Below, in pieces: positions 9,766 through 20,470 of a DNA stretch of 64,000 nt. The notes under the pieces are model-generated. The model did no database searches, had not been told where the DNA came from, and worked only from the letters and a program-made list of their open reading frames with translations. Positions within the stretch are counted from its first letter, which is position 1. The number at the start of each line of letters is the position of its first letter. The stretch comes from Paraspadella gotoi (Eukaryota > Chaetognatha). A program made the position numbers and the translations under genes. The stretch covers positions 15,332,863-15,396,862 of the forward strand of contig CM119270.1 in the NCBI GenBank assembly GCA_051294375.1, in the 5' to 3' direction.

Positions 9766-10375
9766 GTGAGACCCTCTTTCCTCTCTCTCTCCTCTCTCTC
9801 AGTCTCTCTCGGTCTCTCTCTCTCCCTCTCTCAGCACACACTCAGAAATGTGAGAACTCTCTCTCTCCTCCTTCTCTCTCTCTCGGCATCTCTCTCTCCC
9901 TTCCTCTCTCTCGCCCTCTCACAACACGGACACCTCAGAAATGTGAGACTCTGCGTCCTCCTCTCACCTCGGTCGTGATCTCTCCTTCCTCTCTCACACA
10001 CACACTCAGGAAATGTGAGACTCCTCCTCGTCTGCTCTCTCTCACACACACACACAACACACCAATTGATAGGCAAAAAGCCAAAATGCTAATTACGTAC
10101 CTTTTTTTGTATTTTCGGGAGAAAAGCGCCAACTATTTTGATTATGCAATAAATTAATTCATGAATGATTAGATTTCTTTTTAGTTTCTGGCTTCAAATA
10201 TTTTTCAGTCTCTCTCTCTCGTCTCTCTCTCGTCTCTCTCTCTCTCTCTTCTCACACACAGAAAATGTGAGACTCTCTCAACACACACACTCACAGAAAT
10301 GTGAGTCTCTCTCTTCTCTCTCTCTCTCTCCTCACACACACAGAAATGTGAGACTCCTCTCTCTCTGCCACACAC
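9766..10375 (+). repeat. Tandem array of acceptor-like plus donor-like modules
   Basis: At least six modules share the layout CT-rich tract, CACACA-type stretch, CAG, 4-5 bases (AAAT), then GTGAGA or GTGAGT. The CAG ends at about 9845, 9938, 10009, 10261, 10296 and 10343. The context copies that of the donor at 9766. The array is in two blocks separated by a short AT-rich spacer. A similar spacer follows the second block, so a unit of about 330-400 bp is duplicated. Confidence 0.8.
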
Positions 10376-10544
10376 ACACACACAAATATAAGAAAAAGCC
10401 AAAAATCTAATTACGTATCCTTTTTTCGTATTTCGAAAAGCGCAAATATTTTGATTAAAGCAAAATAATTAATTCATGAATCGAATTAATTTCTTTTTTT
10501 AGGAGTTTTCTGGCTCAATATTTTTCAGGCCTTTTTTTTATTCT

Positions 10545-10905
10545 TTTCCATCTTTTCCTCATCCCTTCTTTATCCTCCCATTCCGTCTCCCCTCTCCCTC
10601 CCAAACCCACTTCTCTCCTCCCAACCCCACCCTTCTCTCCCTCGCCACCCCACTTCTCTCTCTCCCAAACCCACCTTCGTGCTCCCTCCCACCCCGCACC
10701 TTCTCCTCCTTCCACCCCACCTTCTCTTCTCCCCATCCACCAGCCTTCTCTCCTTCCACCCCAACTTCTCCTCCCTCCCACCCACCTTCTCATCCCTCCA
10801 CCCCACCTTCTCTCCCCTCCACCCCACCTTCTCTCCCTCCACCCCACCTTCTCTCCCTCCCACTCACATCTTCTCTCCCTACCCCAGCCCACCCTTCTAC
10901 TCCCT
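10545..10905 (+). repeat. Pyrimidine-rich minisatellite ending at an exon
   Basis: About eighteen imperfect copies of a 20-bp unit close to CCACCCCACCTTCTCTCCCT. The array runs directly into TTTTCAG at 10919, so it acts as an enlarged polypyrimidine tract. Confidence 0.9.
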
Positions 10906-10919
10906 TCTACCCTTTTCAG

Positions 10920-11190
10920 GAAGACGCCGACTCCTCCACGTCCGCCACCCGCGATCGCGCCATCCTCCACATCTTCCACGCCCATGCGGGCCGCGCATCA
11001 ACGCGTCGGCGGCAGCGGCGGAGCGCCCTGGAGACGGCCGATCCCGCGCCTGCGCCGCTGTCCAGCGACAAGGCGCGGCGCGTTGACGCGGCCCATCGAC
11101 GCACTTGGAGTCCGAGAAGTGAGGGCCTCTCGTGGAGGATGCGCGCCATCGCTCCAGGATGATGACGACGACTCAGATTCCTTCCAGTGA
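10920..11190 (+). CDS. Exon-like island, Arg/Ala-rich, probably terminal
   Basis: The island begins after CCCTTTTCAG. The frame that joins phase 0 with 9765 is open for 80 codons (starting EDADSSTSATRDRAILHIF) and stops at 11160. Another frame stops at 11188 and finishes with an acidic tail, LQDDDDDSDSFQ, which also looks natural. One base of slippage would connect the two. AT-rich DNA follows. The family is not recognised; a disordered, charged protein is likely. Confidence 0.4.
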
Positions 11191-13205
11191 GGAATCGCCA
11201 TTTGGTTTCAAGGGGAAAAAATATTCTGTGTTGTTTTGGATATTTTTTTGTTTGGATTGAATTAGTTTCAATGTGTTTAAAAATATAATTTTTTCGATGC
11301 ATTTCTTTTGAGTTTTAATGAATTGAATGATGAATGAGCATTTTTGATTTGATAGGTCATTATTTTTGCTAATTATTTAAAATATATTTAATGCAATTGA
11401 TGTTGCTTACATTTTATTCATTGGATTTGATTTATTGATTCGATGATTTTTAATTGATTTTGGTTTGGTTTGATTTTGGGTTCGCGCCTAACAATCAGAC
11501 CTCTTTTCGACAATGGAATCTTGAACTTAATTTACGGTTCATCCTCTGATGATCTCATTGACTAGTAAATGGAATTCTTTCTCAATTTTAGAGAAAAAAC
11601 GGTAGGGCTATAGCTTTTATCTTCCTCTTTTAGTGACATAGTAAAACGGTCCCAGATAAAATTCTATGAGTTAAAAATACGGTAAGACAAGATTTCTTTC
11701 GTGCTTATCAATCTAATCTCATTAACTTCCTTAGGTTTTAAAAAAAGTATGTATGAAATTTTCCATGGTAACGAAAACTTTTAAAAGATCGAATTCCCCT
11801 AGTAATAATTTTTGTATCTTTTATTTTAGAGCAAACTAATTCCAGAAAAAGGACACCACAAGATCTGTTACCAATTTTTCCTTCTCATATCCTTCGTTGG
11901 TTATTCTTTCTCGTTACCGTTTCCTTGCTTCACCAGCTTTTTCATTTTTTCTAACCCTCTTTCCCTCCCTTTCTTATCACGACCCTCACTTTCCATTTTT
12001 TTTAACCCCTACCTTTCCCTGCTTCTCCTCCATTTCCCTTAATCTTTTTTTTTCTCTTATTCTCTCCTTCCCTTTCTTTCCCCTTTTTTTTCTTTAAATT
12101 TCCCCCCTCCTTTCCGCCTTATCTCTTAATCTCTCTACCTTTTATCCCCTTTGCCTTCTCTTTTCCTTTTTTCACCTCATTTCTCTTCATCTTCCCCTTC
12201 TCCTCTTCTTGTTCTCCTTTTCCTCTTTCTTATCACTTATTTTCTTCAATTTAGATTGAATCAAATCAAATGAAAATTCCTTATGATTCATTATAAGAAA
12301 GAAATGAACGGTAAGCGCATGATTTTCTATTCAATTTTGGTTGGCCTAGCAAATTGTAGTAAATCGAACAGGATTTTGCGGAAAAATTTTTCCGCAAATC
12401 TGTCGATTCTGAGAAAAAACAAGTCTGAAAGCTTTCCATTGGGTTAAAGGAATGCGGTTTTGTTTTTTTTTAAATTAAATCAAGGTCAGTATGTACCTCA
12501 TCTTTTAAAAACTAAATAAAATGAGTTGAAAATATTCTCTTTATCAGAGAGAAATAAGATGCAAGTCAGCAAAAAGTCACAATTAAAAGACGTCTTGTAA
12601 AAAATTATCTTGTGGCTAAACCAAAAAGAGTTATTTTGTATTTTAATAGGGTGTTAAAAAGCCTTATTCAATAGGCTTAAGATATTTTCTGTTAATTTCA
12701 ACGCAATTTGATTGTATTTTTGTTTCAACACAATTAATGATAAAGACCTGAAAAACTCCAACTTTTTGACTTGTTAACCTTTAAAATTAATTCATAGCAA
12801 ACTATAATGATTTAAGCTACAATAAATTTACCCAGAGGTAAAGAAGATAAGAAAGAAACGGATTTCCAAAGTAAAAAATTTTTGCTCAAACTTTCCTTGG
12901 CATTCAAATCAAGAAAGGGTCGTAATAAAAAAAAATGGGACAAAAATGGACATATTTTTTTGGGCTAAAAGTTGCCAAAATGGCAACTATTTTATCAATT
13001 AGAACGGGTTGGAGATGTTCTAAACGCAATCCTTCGTCGCCTACAATGTTGTGTATGTGGTAACAAAGTATAATCATCATTGTAAGTACAACTGAACGGA
13101 ATAGTGGAAAGGAAGTCGTTGTTTTTTCGCGAAATGCAACGTTTGGTACGCGGAACCTTTGGGTTTAAATAAATTGTTCTGTTCTTCCTCTTTTGTTATC
13201 TCTTC
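11191..13205. other. AT-rich noncoding with a pyrimidine-rich stretch
   Basis: Low-GC sequence with many T and A runs and a C/T-rich segment at 11880-12240. No coding frame, RNA gene or mobile element is supported. Confidence 0.5.
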
Positions 13206-13209
13206 TTGC

Positions 13210-13605
13210 TCTTAACCTTCCCACCCATCCCCCTCCTTCTACACGCCATACCCCTCCTTCTAACAAACCCCATCCCTCCTTCCCCAACCACCATCCCCTC
13301 CTACACACCCCATCCCCCTCCTTCTACACCCATCCCCCTCCTTCTATCTACACCCCATCCCCCTCCTTCTACACCCCATCCCCCTCACTTTCTACAACCC
13401 CAATCCCCCCTTCTACACCCCATCCACTCCTTCTAACACCCATCCCCTCCTTCTACACACCATCCCTCCTTCTAACACCTCTCCCATCCCCTCCTTCTAC
13501 CACCCATCCGCCTCCCTTACAAGCCCCATCCCGCGCGCTCCTTCTAGACACCCCATCCCCCTCTTTACCACCCCATCCCCCTCTTGTACACCCCATCCTC
13601 CCCCG
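13210..13605 (+). repeat. C-rich minisatellite ending at an exon-like island
   Basis: About eighteen copies of a 21-bp unit near ACCCCATCCCCCTCCTTCTA(C). The other strand is G-rich. The array abuts the next exon-like island, as at 10545. Confidence 0.9.
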
Positions 13606-13616
13606 TCACCGGCGAG

Positions 13617-13836
13617 GATGACCTGCTTCTTCGACGCGATGGAACCGGACGGCCGGCCGTCCTCCCCGTTGCGGCTTCGAGAATGTCACCTCCACCTCGG
13701 TGGAATGGCTGCAGGGATTCGACGCCCGCCGATGATCTGGTGGACTCGGTCTGCAGCGACGGCGTCGCCGAGACGAAGCGGAAGGCGTCGACGAGAACGG
13801 ACTGCCTCTACGCCCGCTCAGTCGTCAGGACTTTGG
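13617..13836 (+). CDS. Exon-like island after minisatellite
   Basis: GC-rich coding-like sequence between GGCGAG (acceptor) and TTTGG/GTAGGG (donor-like). One frame is open throughout and contains STPADDLVDSVCSDGVAETK. Two other frames contain CFFDAMEPDGRPSSPLR and FENVTSTSVEWLQGFD, which also look natural, so small indels probably disturb the true frame. The acceptor AG is weak. The product is not recognised. Confidence 0.35.
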
Positions 13837-14036
13837 GTAGGGAAGATGTGCCCTTTGTTAATTTATGGCTTTTCGATGACATAAATTAAATTACTAAATT
13901 AGTCTCGGTAAAACTTTACACGAAGGTCGAGGATTAATTTCGTAAGCTCTCTTCCCGCTTCTTTTTCCTCCTCCTCCTCCTCCTCCTCCTCCTATTTATT
14001 TTCTTCCCCTTTTACAAGACACCATCAGCACTACAG

Positions 14037-14369
14037 CCTCCTTCATGTCCTGTCCCGACGACGAGACCTTCTTCGACGATGACCATCGACGACGACGATG
14101 ACGACGATCCGATTCTCCGCCGACGGCTCGACGCTCCACACCGATCCAAATCCTACCTCCGTCTGACGAAAGAGGCGTCCCTTGTCGCTTGGCGTCTTCG
14201 ACGGCGTCCGTCGTCAAGCCGCTTCAGCAGCAGCCGCCGCCCACGCCTCACCCTTCCCGCTGCCATGCAAGACGGCCGTCCTATTCTCGTCTTCCACGGC
14301 GGATCTGTTCTCGACGCCGGGCAGGAACCTCACCGGTCCAAGGCTTCCGACACGGGGGCACGATTTCAG
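14037..14369 (+). CDS. Exon-like island, Ser/Pro/Arg-rich
   Basis: Bounded by CTACAG and TTTCAG/GTGAGG, the latter a strong donor. It follows a (TCC)n tract at 13966-13994. The first codons read CPDDETFFDDDH in one frame, followed by a run of Asp or Arg codons depending on frame. The 106-codon frame from 14079 (TIDDDDDDDPILRRRLD at its start) is open through the donor. Proline-rich and Ser-rich alternatives are open too. Function unknown. Confidence 0.4.
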
Positions 14370-14609
14370 GTGAGGAAAAGGGGTGCAGGATTCAGTTGAA
14401 GAAAAAAAGGGGTCAGGTCAGAATTTCTAATTAGACTGAAAATTATCTTACCCTCTTACCCCTTGTCAACCCAGGGATCTGCTTCGATAACTTTAATGAA
14501 GAAAATTTTTTGTAGATGAACGTTCTTGCGAAACCTAATCAAGGCGCCAATAGCAAAATCCTCAAATAGATTTCTCGCCTCCACGACGCATTCATCCTCT
14601 CGAGATCTT

Positions 14610-14955
14610 GATCCACTTTAAAATCTTCCTTAATGTTTTCTTTCCTTCCTGTTCTGTTCATCTTCTATTGTTCTTTCCTCTTTCATCCTTTTCTTCTTTC
14701 TGTTCATCTCTATTGTCTTTCCTCTTTTCTTTTTTTCTGTTATCTTCTATTGCTTTCCTCTTTCATCCTTTCTTTTTTCTGTTCATTCTCTATTTGCTTT
14801 CCTCTTTCATCCTTTTCTTTTTTCCTTTCTCTTCTAATTGTCCTTTCCCTTTCATACCTTTCCTTTTTTTCTGTTCATCTTCCTAATTGTCTTTCCTTTT
14901 TTCTTCCCTTTCACTCCTTATTGTTTTCCCCTTTATTTAAATCTCTCCACTCCTC
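14610..14955 (+). repeat. T/C-rich minisatellite ending at an exon-like island
   Basis: Several copies of a unit of about 40 bp near TTTCTGTTCATCTTCTATTG followed by CTTTCCTCTTTCATCC. It leads into CTCTCACCAG at 14962. Leu/Phe/Ser-rich frames across it are shadows. Confidence 0.85.
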
Positions 14956-14962
14956 TCACCAG

Positions 14963-15195
14963 TCACCCTGAAACCGCCGTCCTCGAGATGCCACTCACCC
15001 GCACCGCTCACGCGACACAAGACACCGCACTCGCCCGTCCGACACGCGTCAGCTGCCCGTCTCTCTGTTGGACACGCTGTTCCGCACTGACGCGAACTCA
15101 GATCCTTTCGGTACTCCCGTGCGCGTCGCCTCTGGCCAACAGTTTCGATCCTGACGGTTACTGTCACGCAGCCATCGGGCCATCGGCGCTCTCTC
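14963..15195 (+). CDS. Exon-like island with frame breaks
   Basis: Starts after CTCTCACCAG. Frame 1 opens with HPETAVLEMPLTRTAHATQD. In the middle a second frame reads QLPVSLLDTLFRTDANSDPF and VRVASGQQF, and then frame 1 again reads DPDGYCHAAIGPSALSP. This looks like one exon cut by two small indels. No clear donor is seen. The product is not recognised. Confidence 0.35.
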
Positions 15196-15554
15196 CGCGG
15201 TGGAGTTGGAGAGGGGGGGGGGTGGAAAAGGGGAGCAGGAAGTATGGGGTGTTGAGGGGGGAATTTGTTGCTCATGCCTATTCTAATTTAAGTCTAGACG
15301 AAGGGTCAATAAGTTTCGGGTTTTTGACAAAAATGTTCGGTTCCTTCGTTGGAATTTTAGATTTCGGCGTCCGTTTTTTTCGGGGGATATTTTTGTCACG
15401 CACACGGCTTATTCAGGAATTGGCTGAAAGGCGGTTTGTCTTGTCAGCTTCTCTTTATGATGATGTTTCCATCCTTAATGCCCTCCCGCTGCTGAGTCTG
15501 GTTACAGTTTTTCGATTTGTCATCATCAGATTTTTTCCTTCGCTGGGAAGCCCG

Positions 15555-15720
15555 CGTGTTTATCGAACACCATCCGCCACCACTGGCCCTACCCCTCCGC
15601 CACCAACTACCCTACTCTCCGCCATCACTCGCCCTAACCCTCGGACCCGCCCACTACCTATCCTCCGCCACCCTGATTTCATACCCCACTCCGCCACCAC
15701 TTCCCTACCGCTCCGACCTT
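15555..15720 (+). repeat. CCGCCACC-type minisatellite
   Basis: About seven diverged copies of a unit near CTCCGCCACCACTNCCCTACC. No coding frame is supported. Confidence 0.7.
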
Positions 15721-15831
15721 TCTCTTTTCTTTAATGGTTTTCCTCAGATTTTTTGTTTTCCTTCTTCAGTCTCGGTCTTTTCCCATCGATTTTTAATTGC
15801 TCTTTCTGTAATACCCGCTTCTTAGGCCTTC

Positions 15832-15856
15832 NNNNNNNNNNNNNNNNNNNNNNNNN
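15832..15856. other. Assembly gap (25 N)
   Basis: A run of 25 N marks the start of the second copy of the 4319-4921 duplicate. Confidence 1.
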
Positions 15857-15938
15857 CGATCCGGCGCATCCCCGAAGTGATCTAGATCGCCTGTCGAAAG
15901 CAGGCCATCGCCGTTGGTTTCCATAACACGATTGAGAC

Positions 15939-15980
<42 letters not shown>

Positions 15981-16560
15981 CACAAAATGAAGCGATTGAG
16001 AGGATAATGGAGAGTGTGAAGGAAGTCAACGAGGGGACAAGGATGTCGTCTCGTCAAACCGGAAACTGACATCGAGTGACATCCTCCACTATCCTATGAC
16101 ATCTTATGATATCCTTGCATGAATCAAAAANNNNNNNNNNNNNNNNNNNNNNNNNNNNNNNNNNNNNNNNNNNNNNNNNNNNNNNNNNNNNNNNNNNNNN
16201 NNNNNNNNNNNNNNNNNNNNNNNNNNNNNNNNNNNNNNNNNNNNNNNNNNNNNNNNNNNNNNNNNNNNNNNNNNNNNNNNNNNNNNNNNNNNNNNNNNNN
16301 NNNNNNNNNNNNNNNNNNNNNNNNNNNNNNNNNNNNNNNNNNNNNNNNNNNNNNNNNNNNNNNNNNNNNNNNNNNNNNNNNNNNNNNNNNNNNNNNNNNN
16401 NNNNNNNNNNNNNNNNNNNNNNNNNNNNNNNNNNNNNNNNNNNNNNNNGATTCTCAGGAAGTTATCTTTAACGCCTTGCCCTTTTTTTTCGTTCGCGCTA
16501 ATGACCGATTTGATACTTTACTTCATATATACTCGGTCCGGGATCTCTAAAATCTTTACG
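15857..16560 (+). repeat. Direct duplicate, copy 2 of the second pair
   Basis: Matches 4319-4921 with small indels. It contains a 318-N gap at 16131-16448 where the other copy has only about 175 bases. Confidence 0.85.
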
Positions 16561-16925
16561 TGTTGAGAGAGAGGAGAGAGAGAGGTACCGACCTTCTCTA
16601 ATTGACCTCTCTTTGTTCGGCAAATGCTCGAAACGACTCCCCCTCTCTTTCCGCTGAACCGGTTTACTTGTCCACCACTGATTGTGTCCGGTAAGGCTCT
16701 TTTAGACCCTTTGTGTTGGTATCCGCCTGTTTCGGCCGCCCTGCTGAAATGTTAAGTTGAGGTTTGGGCCTGTTTTACCTTTTTTCTTCTATTTTCACAA
16801 CTCCGTTCGAAAAAAGACCCCAACTTGCACATACAAAAGTTGCTGTCAAACGTCCCTTGGACCAGCGCATTGGACATCAAATCTAGGGTCTTAGTTCCTT
16901 ATTCGCTGTTTTAAGAAACGCTTAC

Positions 16926-17155
16926 CTGATTTACTTCCTCAGCCCCATTACCCCTGTCCAGCGCCTGGCGCTCCCTGCGGAAGTATTCCCTCTGTCCAGC
17001 GCGCTTACTTCCCGCGGAAGTCTTCCCTGTCCAGCGCCTGACCTCCTGCGGATAGTCTTCCCTGTTTAGCGCCTGACTCCCTGCGAAAGTCTTCCCTGTT
17101 ATAGCGCTTGTCAAAAAGTTCGCCGGAGTTGTTTGTGTCGACCGTCGTCTCTTCG
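16926..17155 (-). CDS. Candidate exon with 12-residue charged repeats (copy 2)
   Basis: Inverted copy of 2815-3045, with the same donor on the minus strand just below 16926. Its 82-codon frame is identical in protein sequence to copy 1, although neighbouring sequence differs by indels. The repeat unit, likely Arg/Glu/Asp-rich product and uncertainty are as for copy 1. Confidence 0.35.
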
Positions 17156-18054
17156 CCAAGACCCGCTTTATTTTATTTGGGGGGAAGGCAGGGGAACTCG
17201 AAATGGCGGGAGAGGGGGCGACGAAAGTGGGAATTTGAATTGCGGCGAGTTTTAGGGGCGGAGNNNNNNNNNNNNNNNNNNNNNNNNNNNNNNNNNNNNN
17301 NNNNNNNNNNNNNNNNNNNNNNNNNNNNNNNNNNNNNNNNNNNNNNNNNNNNNNNNNNNNNNNNNNNNNNNNNNNNNNNNNNNNNNNNNNNNNNNNNNNN
17401 NNNNNNNNNNNNNNNNNNNNNNNNNNNNNNNNNNNNNNNNNNNNNNNNNNNNNNNNNNNNNNNNNNNNNNNNNNNNNNNNNNNNNNNNNNNNNNNNNNNN
17501 NNNNNNNNNNNNNNNNNNNNNNNNNNNNNNNNNNNNNNNNNNNNNNNNNNNGGGGGGGGCATTAAGAGACAGTGGGGCAGTGGGACAAGGTCGTTCGCTG
17601 ATTAAGAAAACGACCTCGTCGCCTTTTCTCCGGTTTTTTTTTCGGTCCGAATTTCTGTTTGTTTTGGTTTTCGATGGACGTTTGTTTACTTTCGTTTTCG
17701 ATTGTTTTTATTCCTCGTTTTATTTGTTTTGTCTAGATGTTTAAGGAGTCGATTTTCCGTTTTTTTGATTTGGCGGCGTTTCTGTTTTTGAGGTTTTATT
17801 TTCGCAAAGGATATTTTCTTCTAAACAATTTTTGTTGTTGAAGTTTTTCAATTTATTTTTTTTTTGTTTTCCTCTTTGAGGCTGTTTCTTCACAATCCTC
17901 ATGAACTTTGTCATCTTCTTCATTGTCGTCATCAGCATCATCATCGTCGTGGTCTTCTCTACGTCGTCGTCCCTCATCCGAATCGTCATCGTCTTCTCAT
18001 TCGATGTTTATTAGTCGCCCTTCGATATTCGTCACCGCGCCAAAGTCGTTGTCG

Positions 18055-18096
18055 TTTTCATCCTCCTCCTCCTCCTCCTCCTCCTCCTCCTCCTCC
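18055..18096. repeat. (TCC)n microsatellite
   Basis: About thirteen TCC units. The corresponding point of arm 1 (about 2145-2185) has a shorter GGA/GAG-rich tract. Confidence 0.9.
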
Positions 18097-18299
18097 TCTT
18101 CTCCCTTTCGCTGTTTATCAGTTTGGCATCCAATATTCCTCGTCGCGCGGGAGACATTAACCTTTCGGTCTCAGGCATTAAAGAGTCGGTCAGTTTTCCT
18201 CGAATCTCGAGACGTCAAAAGATTTCCTTTCTCTTTCCCTGCTCCTTTTTCTCTCTCCCGCGTTACATTACGACTTCGCACGCGCATTGTAACGACCTC

Positions 18300-18490
18300 A
18301 TAACGCGCGGGCGGCGGGCAGCGGGTCGAAAAAGTTATGGCAACGCACGCGTCGAGCGGGCTATGACGGGCGGCGGGCGGAGAAGACCGTAGGGGAACGG
18401 GATCGCGACCTTAGCAACGAGGTTGCGGGAAAATCGAGGCGCTTGGCAACGATTTTACGGAGAAAATGGCGGCCTTAGCAACGGGGTTAA
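18300..18490. promoter_or_regulatory. CpG-rich block with YY1-like and X-box-like motifs
   Basis: CG-dense sequence with AAAATGGCGGC (the YY1 core) at 18463-18473 and four (A/G)GCAAC half-sites, as bound by RFX factors, at about 18337, 18411, 18443 and 18475. This composition is typical of promoters of housekeeping or ciliary genes, but no transcript is evident next to it. Confidence 0.4.
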
Positions 18491-18583
18491 CGGGAAGGAG
18501 GCGAGCGATAATAAGGAGGAAGGAATGAGCTCATCCAGTGAGCAATGTATAGGAGGTGATCGGAGGTTATGAGTTTTAACTTT

Positions 18584-18630
18584 TTGCTTGCTTGCTTGCT
18601 TGCTTGATTGCATGCTTGCTTGCTTGCTTG

Positions 18631-18721
<91 letters not shown>

Positions 18722-18755
18722 TATTTTTTGCTTTCTTACTTTCTTTCTTTCTATC
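18584..18755. repeat. (GCTT)n and (CTTT)n microsatellite
   Basis: GCTT repeats pass into an almost perfect CTTT tract of about 90 bases. Frames through it are Phe/Leu/Ser shadows. Confidence 0.95.
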
Positions 18756-19039
18756 TTTATCTTTTTCACCTCATTGTTTTACCTCCAATTGTTTCCCTCC
18801 ATTCAATTTTTTCCTAATCTCCTTTTCCTCCCCTATTCAATATTCCAGTTCTCTTAACTTGTTTTGTCTTCCCAAATGTTTCCTCTCTTCCTCCTTTTTC
18901 TCTTTCCTTTTATTTTATGTACCCGATGCTTCCTTCCCTCCTTTGTTCTTTCTCTTTTCCAATCACCTGTATTTCAAGAAACGAGACTCATAAAATGCTT
19001 CTGCCGCGCCATGCNNNNNNNNNNNNNNNNNNNNNNNNN

Positions 19040-19771
19040 CAGGAGAGATGAGAAGGGGTAGGAAAGGTGAATGAGGGAGATAGTAGGCAGATGGGAAAGG
19101 AAAAGGGAGCGGAATGCAAGAGAAAAGGGGAAAGAAGGAAGAAAGAGAAAGAGAAAAAAGGGAGTCGGGGGAAAATGGAGACGCTGAGAACAAGATACTG
19201 AAGGATACGACTTTGAACTCAAAATATTAGAAAAATCATAAAAAACTTAAAAGACGATATAAAAAAATTAAAAAAAAAAGGGAAAAAAAAAGTAAATTCA
19301 AAAGAAGATAAAGAATTTTCTTCTTTCTCCTTTTTCCAATAACGGGAAAAGTTTTATTTTAATTTATTATTTGGCTTTTTTTTTTTAGTTTTCCGAGCGA
19401 AGAATCGGAAAATTTGTCCTTCTCCTTTTTTTTTTTCCGCGAACCGCGACAATATGGAAATCGAAAGGGGGGAGTAATGGGGGGAGGAACAGTGGAACGG
19501 TCCTAGGTGGCGTGATGCGGGTAAGGTAGGATGAGGCTCGCGGCAACGGGTTTATGACATAGAGTGAGGCATATTGATGATGGAGGCGGACTCTCCGCCG
19601 GGAAATGAGAAATATGTTCTCAGCTGGGAATTCCATCGACGATTAAAATATCACCTCCGATGGATAATATTATATTCTTGGATATTTTTTTCTCTCAACT
19701 GTCATTTCAATAAATAATTGGATATTCTCCTCTCTCTCTTCTCTCTTCTCTTATACTCTCCTCTCTCTCAT

Positions 19772-19821
<50 letters not shown>

Positions 19822-20075
19822 TCTCTCTCTCTCTACTCTCTTTCCCACCTCTGCAAAATGTAACGGATCAGTTTCATGATTATGATGCAAGAGAACAATG
19901 TTTGATAAACATCTACATAAGTCATTAAGCCACTGGAGTCAAATTCAGTTTTAATCATCGACTTGCATTGTTTCGATGTTGATAATCAATTCAATCAGCC
20001 ACACCGAATATCATTTTGTTTACATCTTTTGTTTAATCGATGAAACAGACCATTCGCGTATGCTTATTGATGTTT
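19040..20075. other. Noncoding with CT microsatellite
   Basis: Purine-rich then AT-rich sequence, with a CT tract at 19728-19850. No gene is supported before the exon at 20135. Confidence 0.5.
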
Positions 20076-20134
20076 AATGACACAAATTAAACTCAATAAA
20101 CATTTACCCACCCTCTTTTTTTTTCATCGCACAG

Positions 20135-20470
20135 ACACGGAGATGACATTTTCCTCTTTGCTCACGCAGCTTTCTTGCCGCGCCGCTTGCCGTCCGCCGC
20201 TGCCGACACGCGCCCGGCTCTCCGGCTCGGATCTGACTTTGTCGTCGACATGCCGAATCCGGCCGATGCCATGCCGACGCCGCCAGGACGCCGCCGATTC
20301 TCGGTGGGCCGTTCACTGCGATGCGTGGCGTCAACCGGCCGCCGCCGAACGCCGCCAGAAAGTCGCCGGCAGCGCCGGTGGCTCGATAGAATCGCGCCGA
20401 GTTCGGGAGAGGCGTCGCCGGACTCTTTCCGTCCGGTCCGCTGCCGATCTCATTCCGCTCACGATCTGAG
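20135..20470 (+). CDS. Pro/Ser/Arg-rich exon upstream of the BH3-like exon
   Basis: Acceptor TCGCACAG precedes it and a GTGAGG donor follows. Two frames are open for the whole exon. As written here, the frame containing MPNPADAMPTPPGRRRF ends GATCTGAG and, with the donor G present in the first copy, joins the BH3-like exon in phase (AG plus T). With the extra A of the first copy (position 9 or 10), the frame from ATG at 20143 (MTFSSLLTQLSCRAA) would join instead. Either product is disordered and basic, which suits the N-terminal part of a BH3-only protein. The intron to 20616 is about 145 bases. The start codon is undecided. Confidence 0.45.

Larger units (their letters stand above)
16565..19014 (-). 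repeat. Inverted duplicate, arm 2
   Basis: Reverse complement of 1177-3406. A 288-N gap at 17264-17551 falls inside a homopolymer that arm 1 reads through at about 2700-2711 without missing bases, so the gap length is not real. The arm ends at a 25-N gap (19015-19039). Confidence 0.9.

Noticed and set aside
16106-16550. Frames of 121 and 143 codons
   Set aside because: Almost entirely unknown residues across the N-gap.
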